Positions 8,065 through 16,707 of a DNA stretch of 64,000 nucleotides are shown one piece after another; within the stretch, counting starts at the first letter, position 1; the number at the start of each line of letters is the position of its first letter. The position numbers were made by a program, and so were the translations under genes. Below the pieces are notes generated by a model. That model searched no databases. It worked only from the letters and a program-made list of their open reading frames with translations, and was not told the origin of the DNA. Origin of the DNA: Pelagibius sp965227505 (GTDB taxonomy: Bacteria; Pseudomonadota; Alphaproteobacteria; Kiloniellales; Kiloniellaceae); contig NZ_OZ245757.1 in NCBI RefSeq assembly GCF_965227505.1, positions 3,968,001-4,032,000 on the forward strand, in the 5' to 3' direction.

Positions 8065-9163
8065 GGGGCTCCAGGGAAAAGCGGTCCGCTAGTTCGGCGA
8101 AGACCTGCCAGTTGTGGGCGTCGAGCGGAATACCCCCGGCACTGCGTTCGTCCTCGACCGCCCACTCCCGGTCGCCGGCCGCCATCACGGTTTCGCCCGC
8201 CTGGCTCCGTTGGCCGCGCAGGGCGTCCAGATAGGCGGTCATGCGCTCTTCGTAACTCTCTTTCGGCAGGAAGGTCTCTGGCTTGAGCGCCAGAAAGAAC
8301 TGTCCCATCACCCGCGGCTCGGCCCAGTCGGATTCGATCATGTTCGGAATCTCGTGGCTGAGGCGCATGCCGGTGAGCGCAGCGGAAAGCACCTCGATCA
8401 TGCCCGCGAGGCCGGCGCCCTTGTAGCCGTAGGTGCTGCCGCCCAGCGGCAGCAGCGCCCGTGCGGCCTCGGGATCGCGAGTCACCTGGCTCTCCGCGTC
8501 GACCGCCACCTCCGGCGGGAGCGTCCGGTCGAGGGCCCTGAACTGCAGCACCCGGTTAAAGGGGATCGACGAGGTCGCCATGTCCAGCAGGTAGGGCCGG
8601 GCGCCGGCGACCGGCGCAGCGAAACTGATGGGATTGGTGCCGTGAAACTTCTCCCGGCCGCTGTGCGCCAGCACGCCCGAATCGCTGTTGCAGACGCAGA
8701 GCCCCAGGCAGCCGGCTTCCGCCGCCGCCAGGCTGTAGGCTCCGGCGGCGCCGAAGTGGGAGGAGTTGACCACCGAGACGGCGCCGACGCCGGCGTCTTC
8801 GGCCAGGCATACGGCCTCCTCCATGGCGCGGTAACCGGCGAGGTGTCCCAGGGCGTTGTCGGCATCCAGCATGCCCACGGCGGCCGCGCGCTTGTCGAAG
8901 CGCATCTGCGGGCGGCCCTTCACCCGTCCGCCCTCCAGCACCTTCACGTAGTGCGGCAGCAGGCGCACGCCGTGGGTGTCGACGCCGCGCAGGGAGGCGC
9001 CGACCAGGGCCCGTACGGCAGCCTCCGCGGAGGGTTCGTCGGCCCCGGCGGCGCGCAGCACCGCGCCGACGAAGTTCTCCAGCGCCGCCGCCGCAACGCG
9101 GTGGGGGGCGCCGGGGGCTTCGCTCGCCCGTTGCGCCGTGGCGTCGTCCAGAACCTGGCTCAC
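8051..9163 (-). CDS. Ldh2-family (malate/L-lactate/ureidoglycolate-type) NAD(P) oxidoreductase
   Basis: 370 residues, usual length for the family. Characteristic motifs: RGVDTHGVRLLPHYV (about 50-64), VVNSSHFGAAGAYSL with the catalytic His, NSDSGVLAHSG, GTNPISFAAPV, and STYGYKGAGLAGMIEVLSAALTG. The chosen start is GTG 9163, because it overlaps the altronate dehydratase stop (GTGA) and gives MSQVLDD. It probably oxidises or reduces a 2-oxo/2-hydroxy acid in sugar-acid catabolism; a keto-gulonate, tagaturonate or fructuronate reductase-like step is possible since no UxaB/UxuB homologue is visible nearby (inference). Confidence 0.87.
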   Translation of the reverse strand: MSQVLDDATAQRASEAPGAPHRVAAAALENFVGAVLRAAGADEPSAEAAVRALVGASLRGVDTHGVRLLPHYVKVLEGGRVKGRPQMRFDKRAAAVGMLDADNALGHLAGYRAMEEAVCLAEDAGVGAVSVVNSSHFGAAGAYSLAAAEAGCLGLCVCNSDSGVLAHSGREKFHGTNPISFAAPVAGARPYLLDMATSSIPFNRVLQFRALDRTLPPEVAVDAESQVTRDPEAARALLPLGGSTYGYKGAGLAGMIEVLSAALTGMRLSHEIPNMIESDWAEPRVMGQFFLALKPETFLPKESYEERMTAYLDALRGQRSQAGETVMAAGDREWAVEDERSAGGIPLDAHNWQVFAELADRFSLEPLSAI

Positions 9164-10725
9164 ATCACCGCTCCGATCTGCCAGGGGATGAACTCGGCAT
9201 CGCCGAAGCCCAGCGCCTCGGACTTGGAGGGGGTGCCGCTGGCCACTGCCAGGATGCGCTCGAAAACCTGCTGTCCCACCTCGGCCACCGAAGCCTCGCC
9301 ATCGGCGATGCCGCCGCAGTTGATGTCCATGTCCTCTTCCATGCGCCGGTACATGGCCGTGTTGGTGGCGAGCTTGATGGAGGGGGAGGGTTTGAAGCCG
9401 AAGACCGAACCGCGCCCGGTGGTGAAGCAGACCACGTTGGCGCCCGATGCCACCTGGCCGGTGACCGAGCAGGGGTCGTAGCCGGGCGAGTCCATGAAGA
9501 CGAAGCCCTTGGCGGTCACCGCCTCGGCATACTTGTAGACGCCCATCAAGTTGGTGGTGCCGCCTTTGGCCGCCGCGCCCAGGGACTTCTCCAGGATCGT
9601 GGTCAGGCCGCCGGCCTTGTTGCCGGGGGAGGGATTGTTGTTCATCTCTCCGCCGTTGCGCTTGGTGTAGTCCTCCCACCAGCGGATGCGCTCGATCAGC
9701 TTCTCGCCGACCGCGCGGCTGGCGGCGCGGCGGGTCAGGAGGTGCTCGGCGCCATAGATCTCCGGCGTTTCGCTGAGGATCGCCGTACCGCCGTGGCGCA
9801 CCAGCAGGTCCGCCGCGGCGCCGAGGGCCGGATTGGCGGTGATGCCGGAGTAGCCGTCCGAGCCGCCGCACTGCAGGGCGAGGGTCAGTTCGCTGGCCGG
9901 CACCGTCTCGCGGCGCGCGGCATCCGCAGCGGGCAGCATGGCCTTGATGCGCTCGATGGCCTCGTCCACCGTGCGCCTTGTCCCGCCGCTTTGCTGGATG
10001 GTGAGGGTCTGGAAGTTCTCGCCCTGCTTCAGGCCATAGGCATCCAACAGGAAGGGGATCTGATTCACCTCGCAGCCCAGGCCCACCATCAGCACCCCGG
10101 CGAAGTTGGGGTGGCGGGCATAGCCCCAGAGCGTGCGCTGCAGCGCCTCGTAGCCGTCGCCGCTGTCGGCCATGCCGCAGCCGGTGGAATGCACGAAGGC
10201 GGCGACCCCGTCGACGTTCGGATAGTCCTCCAGGATGCCGGTCTTGTTGAAGGCCTCGGCGATGTAGCGCGCCACCGTCGCCGAGCAGTTCACGGACGTG
10301 AGGATGCCGATGTAGTTGCGCGTGCCGGCCCGCCCGTCGGCGCGGCGGTACCCCTGGAAGGTGGCGCGCCGGTCGTCGGGGAAAAACTCGGTCGGCTTTG
10401 CCGCTTCGCAGAAGGCGTAGTCGCGCTCGAACTCGCCCATGGAGCAGTTGTGCACATGCACGTGCTCACCGGCCGCGATGGGCTTGGAGGCGAAGCCGAT
10501 GACCTGATCGTACTTCACCACCGCTGCGTCCTTGTCGATGGCGCGGATGGCCAGCTTGTGGCCGGTGGGGATCCGGTTGACCGTGGTCACGCCTTCGCCC
10601 GGCACGTCGGTGCCTTCCAGGATATCGGCGCGGCTCACCACCACGTTGTCCTGGGGGCTGAGGCGGATGGTCAGGCCCGCGCCCTGAGCGCTGGCGGTCT
10701 CGCCGCCGTGGTCCGGTGCTGTCAT
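9160..10725 (-). CDS. uxaA: Altronate dehydratase family protein (UxaA/GarD type), full length
   Basis: 521 residues with a fused N-terminal SAF domain (about 18-95, ending HVHVHNCSM) and the large dehydratase domain. Motifs: GYRRADGRAGTRNYIGILTSVNCSATVAR, GCGMADSGDGYEALQRTLWGYARHPN, LQCGGSDGYSGITANPALG, GGTTNLMGVYKYAEA. Catalyses dehydration of altronate to 2-keto-3-deoxygluconate, or possibly another aldarate or uronate-derived acid. Co-transcribed with the downstream Ldh-family gene via a GTGA overlap, and preceded by a GntR regulator 33 bp upstream on the same strand. With uxaC at 1-1347 this supports the hexuronate isomerase pathway. Confidence 0.9.
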   Translation of the reverse strand: MTAPDHGGETASAQGAGLTIRLSPQDNVVVSRADILEGTDVPGEGVTTVNRIPTGHKLAIRAIDKDAAVVKYDQVIGFASKPIAAGEHVHVHNCSMGEFERDYAFCEAAKPTEFFPDDRRATFQGYRRADGRAGTRNYIGILTSVNCSATVARYIAEAFNKTGILEDYPNVDGVAAFVHSTGCGMADSGDGYEALQRTLWGYARHPNFAGVLMVGLGCEVNQIPFLLDAYGLKQGENFQTLTIQQSGGTRRTVDEAIERIKAMLPAADAARRETVPASELTLALQCGGSDGYSGITANPALGAAADLLVRHGGTAILSETPEIYGAEHLLTRRAASRAVGEKLIERIRWWEDYTKRNGGEMNNNPSPGNKAGGLTTILEKSLGAAAKGGTTNLMGVYKYAEAVTAKGFVFMDSPGYDPCSVTGQVASGANVVCFTTGRGSVFGFKPSPSIKLATNTAMYRRMEEDMDINCGGIADGEASVAEVGQQVFERILAVASGTPSKSEALGFGDAEFIPWQIGAVM

Positions 10726-10758
10726 GGCTTTGGCTCTGTGTCCTGTGTGTTCCGGTTT

Positions 10759-11547
10759 CTAGCGGCCGACCGCACGCTGGCCGCGGCGGCGCTCCTCATC
10801 ATCGACTTCGCCGGCAAACTCCGCCTCCGAGATCCGCAGGAGGTCGTCGGCGACCCGGCGCAGGTGCGCATCCATGGTTTCCCGCGCACGCATCGGATCG
10901 CCCGCTCTCAAAGCATCGAGCACGCGCATATGGTCATCCAGCGACGCCGGGCGGACCTGGGCGGCGCGTACCCGCTCGTGCAGCTTGGCCCAGAGCGGGG
11001 AGGCTTCGCGCAGATCCCACAGCAACTCCACCATCTTGATCAAGGCGTTGTTGCGGGTCGCCCGGGCGATGGCCACGTGAAAGCTCCGGTCGCCGTTCTC
11101 GGTCTGAAAGCCGGAGCGGTGCTCCTCCGCCATCAGGCTGAGACTCGCCTCCAGGGCTGCGAAGTCGCTGTTTTGGATCTGCTGGGCGGCAAGGTAGGCA
11201 ACCTGGCCTTCGATCAGCCGCCGCGCCTCGATCAACTCGAAGGGACCGAGCCCGAGTTCGGGAACCGGGTCGGCGCCGCCGGGTTCTGACGCCGCCGGGC
11301 GCGTGCCCTGGCGTTCGGTTGCAACGACGAAGATTCCTGAACCGACCCGCACCTCGACGAGGCCGGAAAGCTCCAGCGCGATCATCGCCTCCCGCACGGT
11401 GGCCCGGCTCACGCCCAGCTGCCGTGCCAGGTCGCGCTCCGCCGGCAGGCGTTCGCCCTTTGGAAACTCCCCCGCGGCGATCAGCTTCGCGAGCTGTTCG
11501 AAGACCTGCTGGAACAGGCGCTTGGTCTGAATCGCCTCGACCGGCAT
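10759..11547 (-). CDS. GntR-family regulator, FadR subfamily (second paralogue)
   Basis: 262 residues; winged helix at about 10-78 (GERLPAERDLARQLGVSRATVREAMIALE) followed by an FCD domain. Paralogous to the regulator at 1369-2076. It is first in the leftward uxaA/Ldh operon and divergent from the TRAP genes, with a perfect TGGTCAGACCA palindrome in the shared 221-bp intergenic region, so it probably controls both directions. A hexuronate or derived keto acid is the likely ligand (inference). Confidence 0.9.
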   Translation of the reverse strand: MPVEAIQTKRLFQQVFEQLAKLIAAGEFPKGERLPAERDLARQLGVSRATVREAMIALELSGLVEVRVGSGIFVVATERQGTRPAASEPGGADPVPELGLGPFELIEARRLIEGQVAYLAAQQIQNSDFAALEASLSLMAEEHRSGFQTENGDRSFHVAIARATRNNALIKMVELLWDLREASPLWAKLHERVRAAQVRPASLDDHMRVLDALRAGDPMRARETMDAHLRRVADDLLRISEAEFAGEVDDEERRRGQRAVGR

Positions 11548-11692
11548 GACGCTGGGCTTTCCTCCGTTTCGGCAGGCACGCTGCGGGACTCCCGCCTGGA
11601 GCCCGAAGGCTACAGGGTTCCTGGCGCCGGCGCGCGCTGATTCCCTCTGGTCACAGGGTGCAAAGGAATGGTAGGAAGGTCAAGCTATCAGG

Positions 11693-11703
11693 TGGTCAGA
11701 CCA
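11693..11703. promoter_or_regulatory. FadR-type GntR operator (perfect palindrome)
   Basis: TGGTC-A-GACCA, a perfect inverted repeat in the divergent region between the GntR gene and dctP, 66 bp before the dctP start. It matches the TnGTnnnACnA half-site layout of FadR-subfamily repressors and recurs imperfectly at 2178-2188. Confidence 0.65.
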
Positions 11704-11768
11704 ATTATTCGGTACCGCGCACATCCCAAGGATGTGGCGTCTCAACAAAGAACCATCGGGAGGAAACG

Positions 11769-12764
11769 ATGCCGACTTCGTGGAAGTCATCAGCTCTGAT
11801 TGTCGCTGCCGCTGTCACCACAGCCGCCGTCCTTGGCGGCCCCTCGGGCCCGGCCGTTGCGGCCGAGACCCTGAAGTGGGCCCACGTCTACGAGACCGGA
11901 TCTCCCTACCACAAGTGGGCCGAATGGGCGGCCGAGGAGGTCAAGAAGCGCTCGGACGGCCGCTATGCGGTCGAGGTCTTCCCGGCCTCCTCCCTGGGCA
12001 AGGAAGTCGACATCAACGAGGGCCTGACTCTCGGCACGGTCGACATCATCTATACCGGCCAGCTCTTTGCCGGGCGCTCCTACGGCCCGATCGCCATCGG
12101 CGGGTCGCCTTACATGTTCAGGGATTACGATCACTGGGCGGCCTACCGGGACAGCGGCCTGTTTCAGGAGATGGTCGGCGGCTACCGCGACAGCACCGGA
12201 AACGAAGTCATCACCCTGACCTACTACGGCCAGCGCCACGTGACCTCGAACAAGGAGATCAAGGCGCCGGACGACATGAACAACCTGAAGATCCGCGTCC
12301 CCAACGCGCCGCTCTACAAGATGTTCCCGGAGGCCGTCGGCGCCAACCCGACGCCGATCGCTTTCGCGGAGGTCTATCTGGCCCTGCAGCAGGGCGTGGT
12401 GGATGCGCAGGAGAATCCGCTGCCGACCATCCAGTTCAAAAAGTTCTACGAGGTCCAGGACTACATCACGCTCACCGGTCATATCACCGACGCGTTGATG
12501 ACCATCGTTTCCGGGTCGACCTGGAACGGCCTCTCCGATGACGACAAGGCGCTGCTGGAGGGCGTCCTGAAAGAGGCCGCGCAGGGCGCGACGGACGAGA
12601 TCATCGAGGCGGAGAAAAGCCTGGTGGCCTGGTTCCGCGACCAGGGCAAGACGGTCAACGAGGTTGACCGGGCCGCCTTCCGCGCCGCGGTGGTGCCGCT
12701 GCACAACGGGCCGGCGGCGACCTGGGATCAGGCGACCTACGACAAGCTTCAGGCCATCCAGTAG
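11769..12764 (+). CDS. dctP: TRAP transporter substrate-binding protein, DctP family
   Basis: 331 residues. The start at ATG 11769 is fixed by a strong GGGAGGAAACG Shine-Dalgarno. Sec signal peptide of about 32 residues ending AVAAET. Periplasmic DctP fold: HVYETGSPYHKWAEWAAEEV, LGTVDI, IRVPNAPLYKMFPEAVGANPTPIAFAEVYLALQQGVVDAQENPLPTI. It contains the conserved Arg in KIRVPNAP expected to bind a substrate carboxylate. The neighbourhood of uxaA and uxaC suggests glucuronate or galacturonate uptake (inference). Operon dctP-dctQ-dctM. Confidence 0.93.
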   Translation: MPTSWKSSALIVAAAVTTAAVLGGPSGPAVAAETLKWAHVYETGSPYHKWAEWAAEEVKKRSDGRYAVEVFPASSLGKEVDINEGLTLGTVDIIYTGQLFAGRSYGPIAIGGSPYMFRDYDHWAAYRDSGLFQEMVGGYRDSTGNEVITLTYYGQRHVTSNKEIKAPDDMNNLKIRVPNAPLYKMFPEAVGANPTPIAFAEVYLALQQGVVDAQENPLPTIQFKKFYEVQDYITLTGHITDALMTIVSGSTWNGLSDDDKALLEGVLKEAAQGATDEIIEAEKSLVAWFRDQGKTVNEVDRAAFRAAVVPLHNGPAATWDQATYDKLQAIQ

Positions 12765-12802
12765 CCGGCCCTGGACCCGAGCATTGCATCCCCGAGCGTC
12801 AC

Positions 12803-13408
12803 GTGAGCGATGACCGGAACGGAGGAAGGGAGGCGCCGCCCGCGCCTCCCGCTCCGCCGTCGGCCAAAGACCCTTTGTCCGAAGACCCCCTGTCCGAAGA
12901 GGGCGACAAGGCCATCGACCTGAGCGACATCAGGCCGGAGGACGGGCTCGTTCTGGTGATCTTCTGGGTGCTGGCGGCGGTCGTCTTTCTCCAGTTCTTT
13001 TCCCGCTACGTCCTGAACGATTCCATCGGCTGGACGGAAGAGATTGCGCGCTACCTCCTGATCGGCGTCACCTTCGTCGGTGCCGGCCTTGCCGTGCGCA
13101 AGAACAGCCACATCGCGGTCGAGTTCTTCTATCGCTACCTGCCCGGTGTCTGGGGACGGGCCTTCTCGACCTTCGTCGACCTGCTGCGGGTGGTTTTCTT
13201 TGCCGCCTGCACGTGGATCACCGCCAAGCTGGCGCTCAGAACCAACCAGAAGATGGCCTCCATCGAGCTGGGCAAGGACGTGGTCTACTGGGTCGTTTTC
13301 GCTGCCTTCGTGGCGATGACGCTCTATGCGCTGCGCGTGGCCTGGCGTCACTGGCGCCAGGGCTACTCCGCACTGACGCGGCCCGGCGGGCGCCAGATGA
13401 TCGATTGA
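12803..13408 (+). CDS. dctQ: TRAP transporter small permease, DctQ family
   Basis: 201 residues from a GTG start (38 bp after dctP). The N-terminal ~45 residues are hydrophilic and Pro/Asp-rich, with a duplicated DPLSE motif encoded by a 15-bp repeat near 12870-12900. Four membrane helices follow, with the DctQ signature ..FFSRYVLNDSIGWTEEIARYLLIGVTFVGAGLAVRKNSHIAVEFF. Works with DctM in Na+-coupled uptake. Its stop lies in a 16-bp tandem repeat. Confidence 0.92.
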   Translation: MSDDRNGGREAPPAPPAPPSAKDPLSEDPLSEEGDKAIDLSDIRPEDGLVLVIFWVLAAVVFLQFFSRYVLNDSIGWTEEIARYLLIGVTFVGAGLAVRKNSHIAVEFFYRYLPGVWGRAFSTFVDLLRVVFFAACTWITAKLALRTNQKMASIELGKDVVYWVVFAAFVAMTLYALRVAWRHWRQGYSALTRPGGRQMID

Positions 13409-13460
13409 CCCGATGATCGATTGGCCAGGTGATCGATTGACCAGATGACCGTTTTGACCG
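13397..13460 (+). repeat. 16-bp tandem repeat across the dctQ stop and the dctQ-dctM gap
   Basis: TGATCGATTGACC at 13398, TGATCGATTGGCC at 13414, TGATCGATTGACC at 13430 and a degenerate TGACCGTTTTGACC at 13446: four units at exactly 16-bp spacing. The dctQ TGA is in the first unit. The repeat fills most of the gap to dctM, where it could affect coupling or RNA structure. Confidence 0.85.
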
Positions 13461-13473
13461 GGACCCTTTTGCG

Positions 13474-14754
13474 ATGCTGATGGCGCTTCTTTTCATCATG
13501 GTCTTCGTGCTGCTGGTGCTCGGGGTACCGATCGCCATTGCACTGGCCTTTTCGTCGCTGGTCTTCATCCTGCTGTCGGGCCAGGTGCCCGACCTGGTGG
13601 TGATCCACCGCATGGTGAACGGCGTCGACTCCTTTCCCCTGCTGGCGGTGCCCTTTTTCATCCTGGCGGGCAACCTGATGAACACCGCCGGCATCACCAA
13701 CCGCATCTTCGACTTCGCCAAGGCCTGCGTCGGCTGGATGCGCGGCGGGCTGGGCCACGTCAACGTCGGTGCCAGCGTGGTCTTTGCCGGCATGTCGGGG
13801 GCGGCGGTGGCCGACGCCGGCGGGCTTGGCACCATCGAGATCAAGGCGATGCGCGACGCCGGCTATGACGCGGACTTTGCCGTCGGCGTGACCGCGGCCT
13901 CCTCGACCATCGGGCCGATCATTCCCCCCTCGCTGCCGATGGTGATCTACGGCGTCGTCGCCTCGGCCTCCATCGGCCAGCTCTTCGCCGCCGGGTTCAT
14001 TCCCGGCCTGCTGATGGCCGCCGCCCTGATGGTCATGGTCGCCTGGTACGCGCGCAAGCGGAACTACCCGCGCGATGCGCGCTTCGCCTGGGGCCTGCTG
14101 CTCGGCAGCCTGCGCCGCGCCTTCCTCTCGCTGCTGACCCCGGTGATCATCGTCGGCGGCATCCTGGGCGGCGTCTTCACCCCGACGGAGGCGGCCATCG
14201 CCGCTTCGGCCTATGCCCTGCTTCTTGGTGTGCTGGTCTACCGCACCCTGACCATCCGCCGCCTGCTGCGCGTCAGCTACGACACCATCGAGACGACGGC
14301 GATCGTCATGTTCATCGTGGCTGCGGCCTCGATCTTCGCCTGGATCCTCACCAGCAACCGGGTGACCGAGCTCTTCGCCGACTTGATCCTGCAGGTCACC
14401 GAGAACCCGATCCTGATCCTGCTGATGATCAACATCATCCTGCTGATCGTCGGCTGTTTCATGGAAACCATTGCCGCTATCACCATTCTGGTGCCGGTGC
14501 TGCTGCCGATCGTCGTCAAGCTCGGCATCGACCCCGTGCACTTCGGTGTGGTGATGGTGCTGAACCTGATGATCGGCCTGCTGACGCCGCCGGTCGGTAT
14601 GGTGATCTACGTGCTCTCGCGGGTCTCCGGCGTGCCCTTCGAGCGTTGCGTCGCCTCCACCGTGCCCTTTCTCGTACCGCTGGTCGCCGTCCTGATGCTG
14701 ATCACCTTCGTGCCCGGGATTTCCATGTTCCTGCCGACCCTGATCTATCGCTGA
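13474..14754 (+). CDS. dctM: TRAP transporter large permease, DctM family
   Basis: 426 residues, about 12 membrane helices, full length for DctM. Motifs: PFFILAGNLMNTAGITNRIFDFAKACVGWMRGGLGHVNVGASVVFAGMSGAAVADAGGLGTIEIKAM, and TAASSTIGPIIPPSLPMVIYG. Forms the substrate/sodium channel with DctQ, fed by DctP. The operon probably continues into the alcohol dehydrogenase, whose start is 27 bp downstream. Confidence 0.94.
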   Translation: MLMALLFIMVFVLLVLGVPIAIALAFSSLVFILLSGQVPDLVVIHRMVNGVDSFPLLAVPFFILAGNLMNTAGITNRIFDFAKACVGWMRGGLGHVNVGASVVFAGMSGAAVADAGGLGTIEIKAMRDAGYDADFAVGVTAASSTIGPIIPPSLPMVIYGVVASASIGQLFAAGFIPGLLMAAALMVMVAWYARKRNYPRDARFAWGLLLGSLRRAFLSLLTPVIIVGGILGGVFTPTEAAIAASAYALLLGVLVYRTLTIRRLLRVSYDTIETTAIVMFIVAAASIFAWILTSNRVTELFADLILQVTENPILILLMINIILLIVGCFMETIAAITILVPVLLPIVVKLGIDPVHFGVVMVLNLMIGLLTPPVGMVIYVLSRVSGVPFERCVASTVPFLVPLVAVLMLITFVPGISMFLPTLIYR

Positions 14755-14781
14755 GGCGGGGTGCTTGCTAGGCTGAGGCCT

Positions 14782-15768
14782 ATGCGAGCGATGGTTCTGC
14801 GTCACGAGGCCGCCGGCGCACTGGAAGCGGCAGACCTTCCTTTGCCCGAGCCGGGCCCCGGTCAGATCCGCCTGAAGGTCAGTGCCTGCGGGGTCTGCCG
14901 CACCGACCTGCATGTCGTCGACGGCGAGCTGCCCGACCCTAAGCTGCCCATCGTTCCCGGCCACGAGATTGTCGGCGCGGTGGAGGCGCTGGGCGCGGGC
15001 GTCGAGCGCTTCGAAGTCGGACAGCGCGTCGGCGTGCCCTGGCTCGGCTTTTCCTGCGGCACCTGCGGTTACTGCACGACGGGGCGGGAGAACCTCTGCG
15101 GCGAAGCGCGCTACACCGGCTACCAGATCGACGGCGGCTATGCCGAGCACTGCCTGGCCGACGCGCGCTATGCCTTCGCCCTGCCGGAGGGCTACAGCGA
15201 CTCCGAGGCGGCGCCGCTGCTCTGTGCCGGCCTCATCGGCCACCGCGCCTACCGCATGGCCGGCGAGGCGAAGCGCCTCGGCGTCTACGGCTTCGGCGCT
15301 GCCGCCCACATCATGATCCAGGTCGCACTCTGGGAGGGGCGGGAGGTCTTCGCCTTCACCCGTCCCGGCGATGAAGAGGCGCAAGGCTTCGCCCGCGGCC
15401 TCGGCGCTGCCTGGGCCGGCGCCTCCGGCGAGGCGCCGCCCGAGGAGCTCGACGCCGCCATTCTCTTCGCCCCGGTCGGCGCTCTGGTGCCGGAGGCGTT
15501 GAGACGCACGGCGCGCGGCGGCACCGTGGTCTGCGCCGGCATACACATGAGCGACATCCCGAGCTTTCCGTACCGCATCCTCTGGGAGGAGCGCACGCTC
15601 CGCTCCGTCGCCAACCTGACGCGCCGGGATGCCGAGGAGTTCCTGGCCCTGGCGCCCAAGGTGCCGGTCAGGACCCACACCCGCGACTATCCCCTCGCCG
15701 AGGCCAACCGGGCGCTGGACGACCTGCGCGCGGGGCGGCTTCAGGGCGCCGCGGTGCTGCGGCCCTGA
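14782..15768 (+). CDS. Zinc-dependent alcohol dehydrogenase family protein
   Basis: 328 residues from ATG 14782; an in-frame GTG at 14761 lacks a better ribosome-binding site. Medium-chain dehydrogenase. Catalytic zinc ligands are C39 (GVCRTDLH) and H61/E62 (PGHEIVG); the structural zinc site is C92-x2-C95-x2-C98-x7-C106; the nucleotide-binding loop is GVYGFGAAAH, an altered GxGxxG. Substrate uncertain. Close relatives act on primary alcohols or aldehydes. Position directly after the TRAP genes could be incidental or mean a role in sugar-acid or aldehyde metabolism. Confidence 0.88.
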   Translation: MRAMVLRHEAAGALEAADLPLPEPGPGQIRLKVSACGVCRTDLHVVDGELPDPKLPIVPGHEIVGAVEALGAGVERFEVGQRVGVPWLGFSCGTCGYCTTGRENLCGEARYTGYQIDGGYAEHCLADARYAFALPEGYSDSEAAPLLCAGLIGHRAYRMAGEAKRLGVYGFGAAAHIMIQVALWEGREVFAFTRPGDEEAQGFARGLGAAWAGASGEAPPEELDAAILFAPVGALVPEALRRTARGGTVVCAGIHMSDIPSFPYRILWEERTLRSVANLTRRDAEEFLALAPKVPVRTHTRDYPLAEANRALDDLRAGRLQGAAVLRP

Positions 15769-15775
15769 TCGACCG

Positions 15776-16414
15776 TTACCGAGTCAGGTAGCCCACGACC
15801 GCTGCGGTCAGCTCGTCTTCGACCTTCTGGGCATCCACCGCCGGCCCCTGCCCGAGAACGGCGGCATGGCAGCAGGACTCCACCATGTTGAGGATGATGA
15901 AGGCCGCAGTGTCGAAATCCGTCACCGTCACTTCGGCCCGGTGGCTCATCAGCCAGCCGCGAATCTGGGCGTGAATGCCGTTGAGCAGCGTCGTGCGCGT
16001 CTCCGGGTTCACCGAGGCCGGCACGGTTTCCGAAAGCGTGCGGTGCAGGTCCGGGTCCAGCAGGTGGGAGTCCAGGCTGGCGCGGATCAGCAGGCGGGTG
16101 GCGACCGCCAGCGGTTGTCCGGCGGCCTCGGCGAAGGCGGCGGCCATCACGGCACTGAGGTCGGCATGGTGGCGCCGCTGCACGGCGGCGACGATGGCGT
16201 CCTTGTTGGGGAAGTACTGGTAGAGCGAGCCGACGCTGGTGCCGGCCCGCTCGGCGATGCGGTTGGTGCTGGCTGCGGCATAGCCTTCTTCGGCGAGCAC
16301 TTTCCAGGTCGCCTCGACGATGGCGTCGACCATCGCGCGGGAGCGCTCCTGGCGCGGCTGGCGCCGTACCTTGGCCGGGCGGCAGACCCCGGATGGACGT
16401 GAGGATTTACTCAT
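15776..16414 (-). CDS. TetR-family regulator
   Basis: 212 residues. N-terminal HTH at about 20-66 (AATWKVLAEEGYAAASTNRIAERAGTSVGSLYQYFPNKDAIV), then a helical ligand-binding domain. Convergent with the alcohol dehydrogenase and divergent from the MipA/OmpV gene. No clear palindromic operator was found in the 293-bp intergenic region 16415-16707, which otherwise holds only an isolated TATATAAA (16523-16530) without a matching -35. Confidence 0.86.
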   Translation of the reverse strand: MSKSSRPSGVCRPAKVRRQPRQERSRAMVDAIVEATWKVLAEEGYAAASTNRIAERAGTSVGSLYQYFPNKDAIVAAVQRRHHADLSAVMAAAFAEAAGQPLAVATRLLIRASLDSHLLDPDLHRTLSETVPASVNPETRTTLLNGIHAQIRGWLMSHRAEVTVTDFDTAAFIILNMVESCCHAAVLGQGPAVDAQKVEDELTAAVVGYLTR

Positions 16415-16707
16415 ATTGGAGGCAGGTTAACCCGCTTCCGCGGTCCCGTCGACTGCCTTGGGCGGCCCGAAACGCGAGTAGGGTGCAGCGCAGGGTGTCC
16501 CGTCTATCCTTTTGACGATGCTTATATAAAGCAGCATTCCTGAGCCCCCGCAGTTCGCGCGGCACGGTTTTGCTGCACTGCGGAATGCGAGTTTCCAGAA
16601 CGTAAGCCCTTGCTCACACTGCAGCCACAACCGCCGCCAAGACCCGGCACCGGGCCGGCGGCGCCGATCAGCTCTCAAGTGGACAATGCAAGAGGAGGTT
16701 CCGGAAC

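Noticed and set aside
13397..13460. CRISPR-like interpretation of the 16-bp periodic repeat
   Set aside because: Units are contiguous with no unique spacers and overlap a stop codon; it is a simple tandem repeat.
13363..15678. Long reverse-strand open frame (771 codons) opposite dctM and the alcohol dehydrogenase
   Set aside because: It is antisense to two clear genes, rich in His/Asp/Gln/Gly as expected for the mirror frame of GC-rich coding DNA, and has no domain.
16512..16530. TTGACG followed by TATAAA upstream of the MipA/OmpV gene
   Set aside because: Spacer is only 7 bp, so the pair cannot be a sigma-70 promoter.
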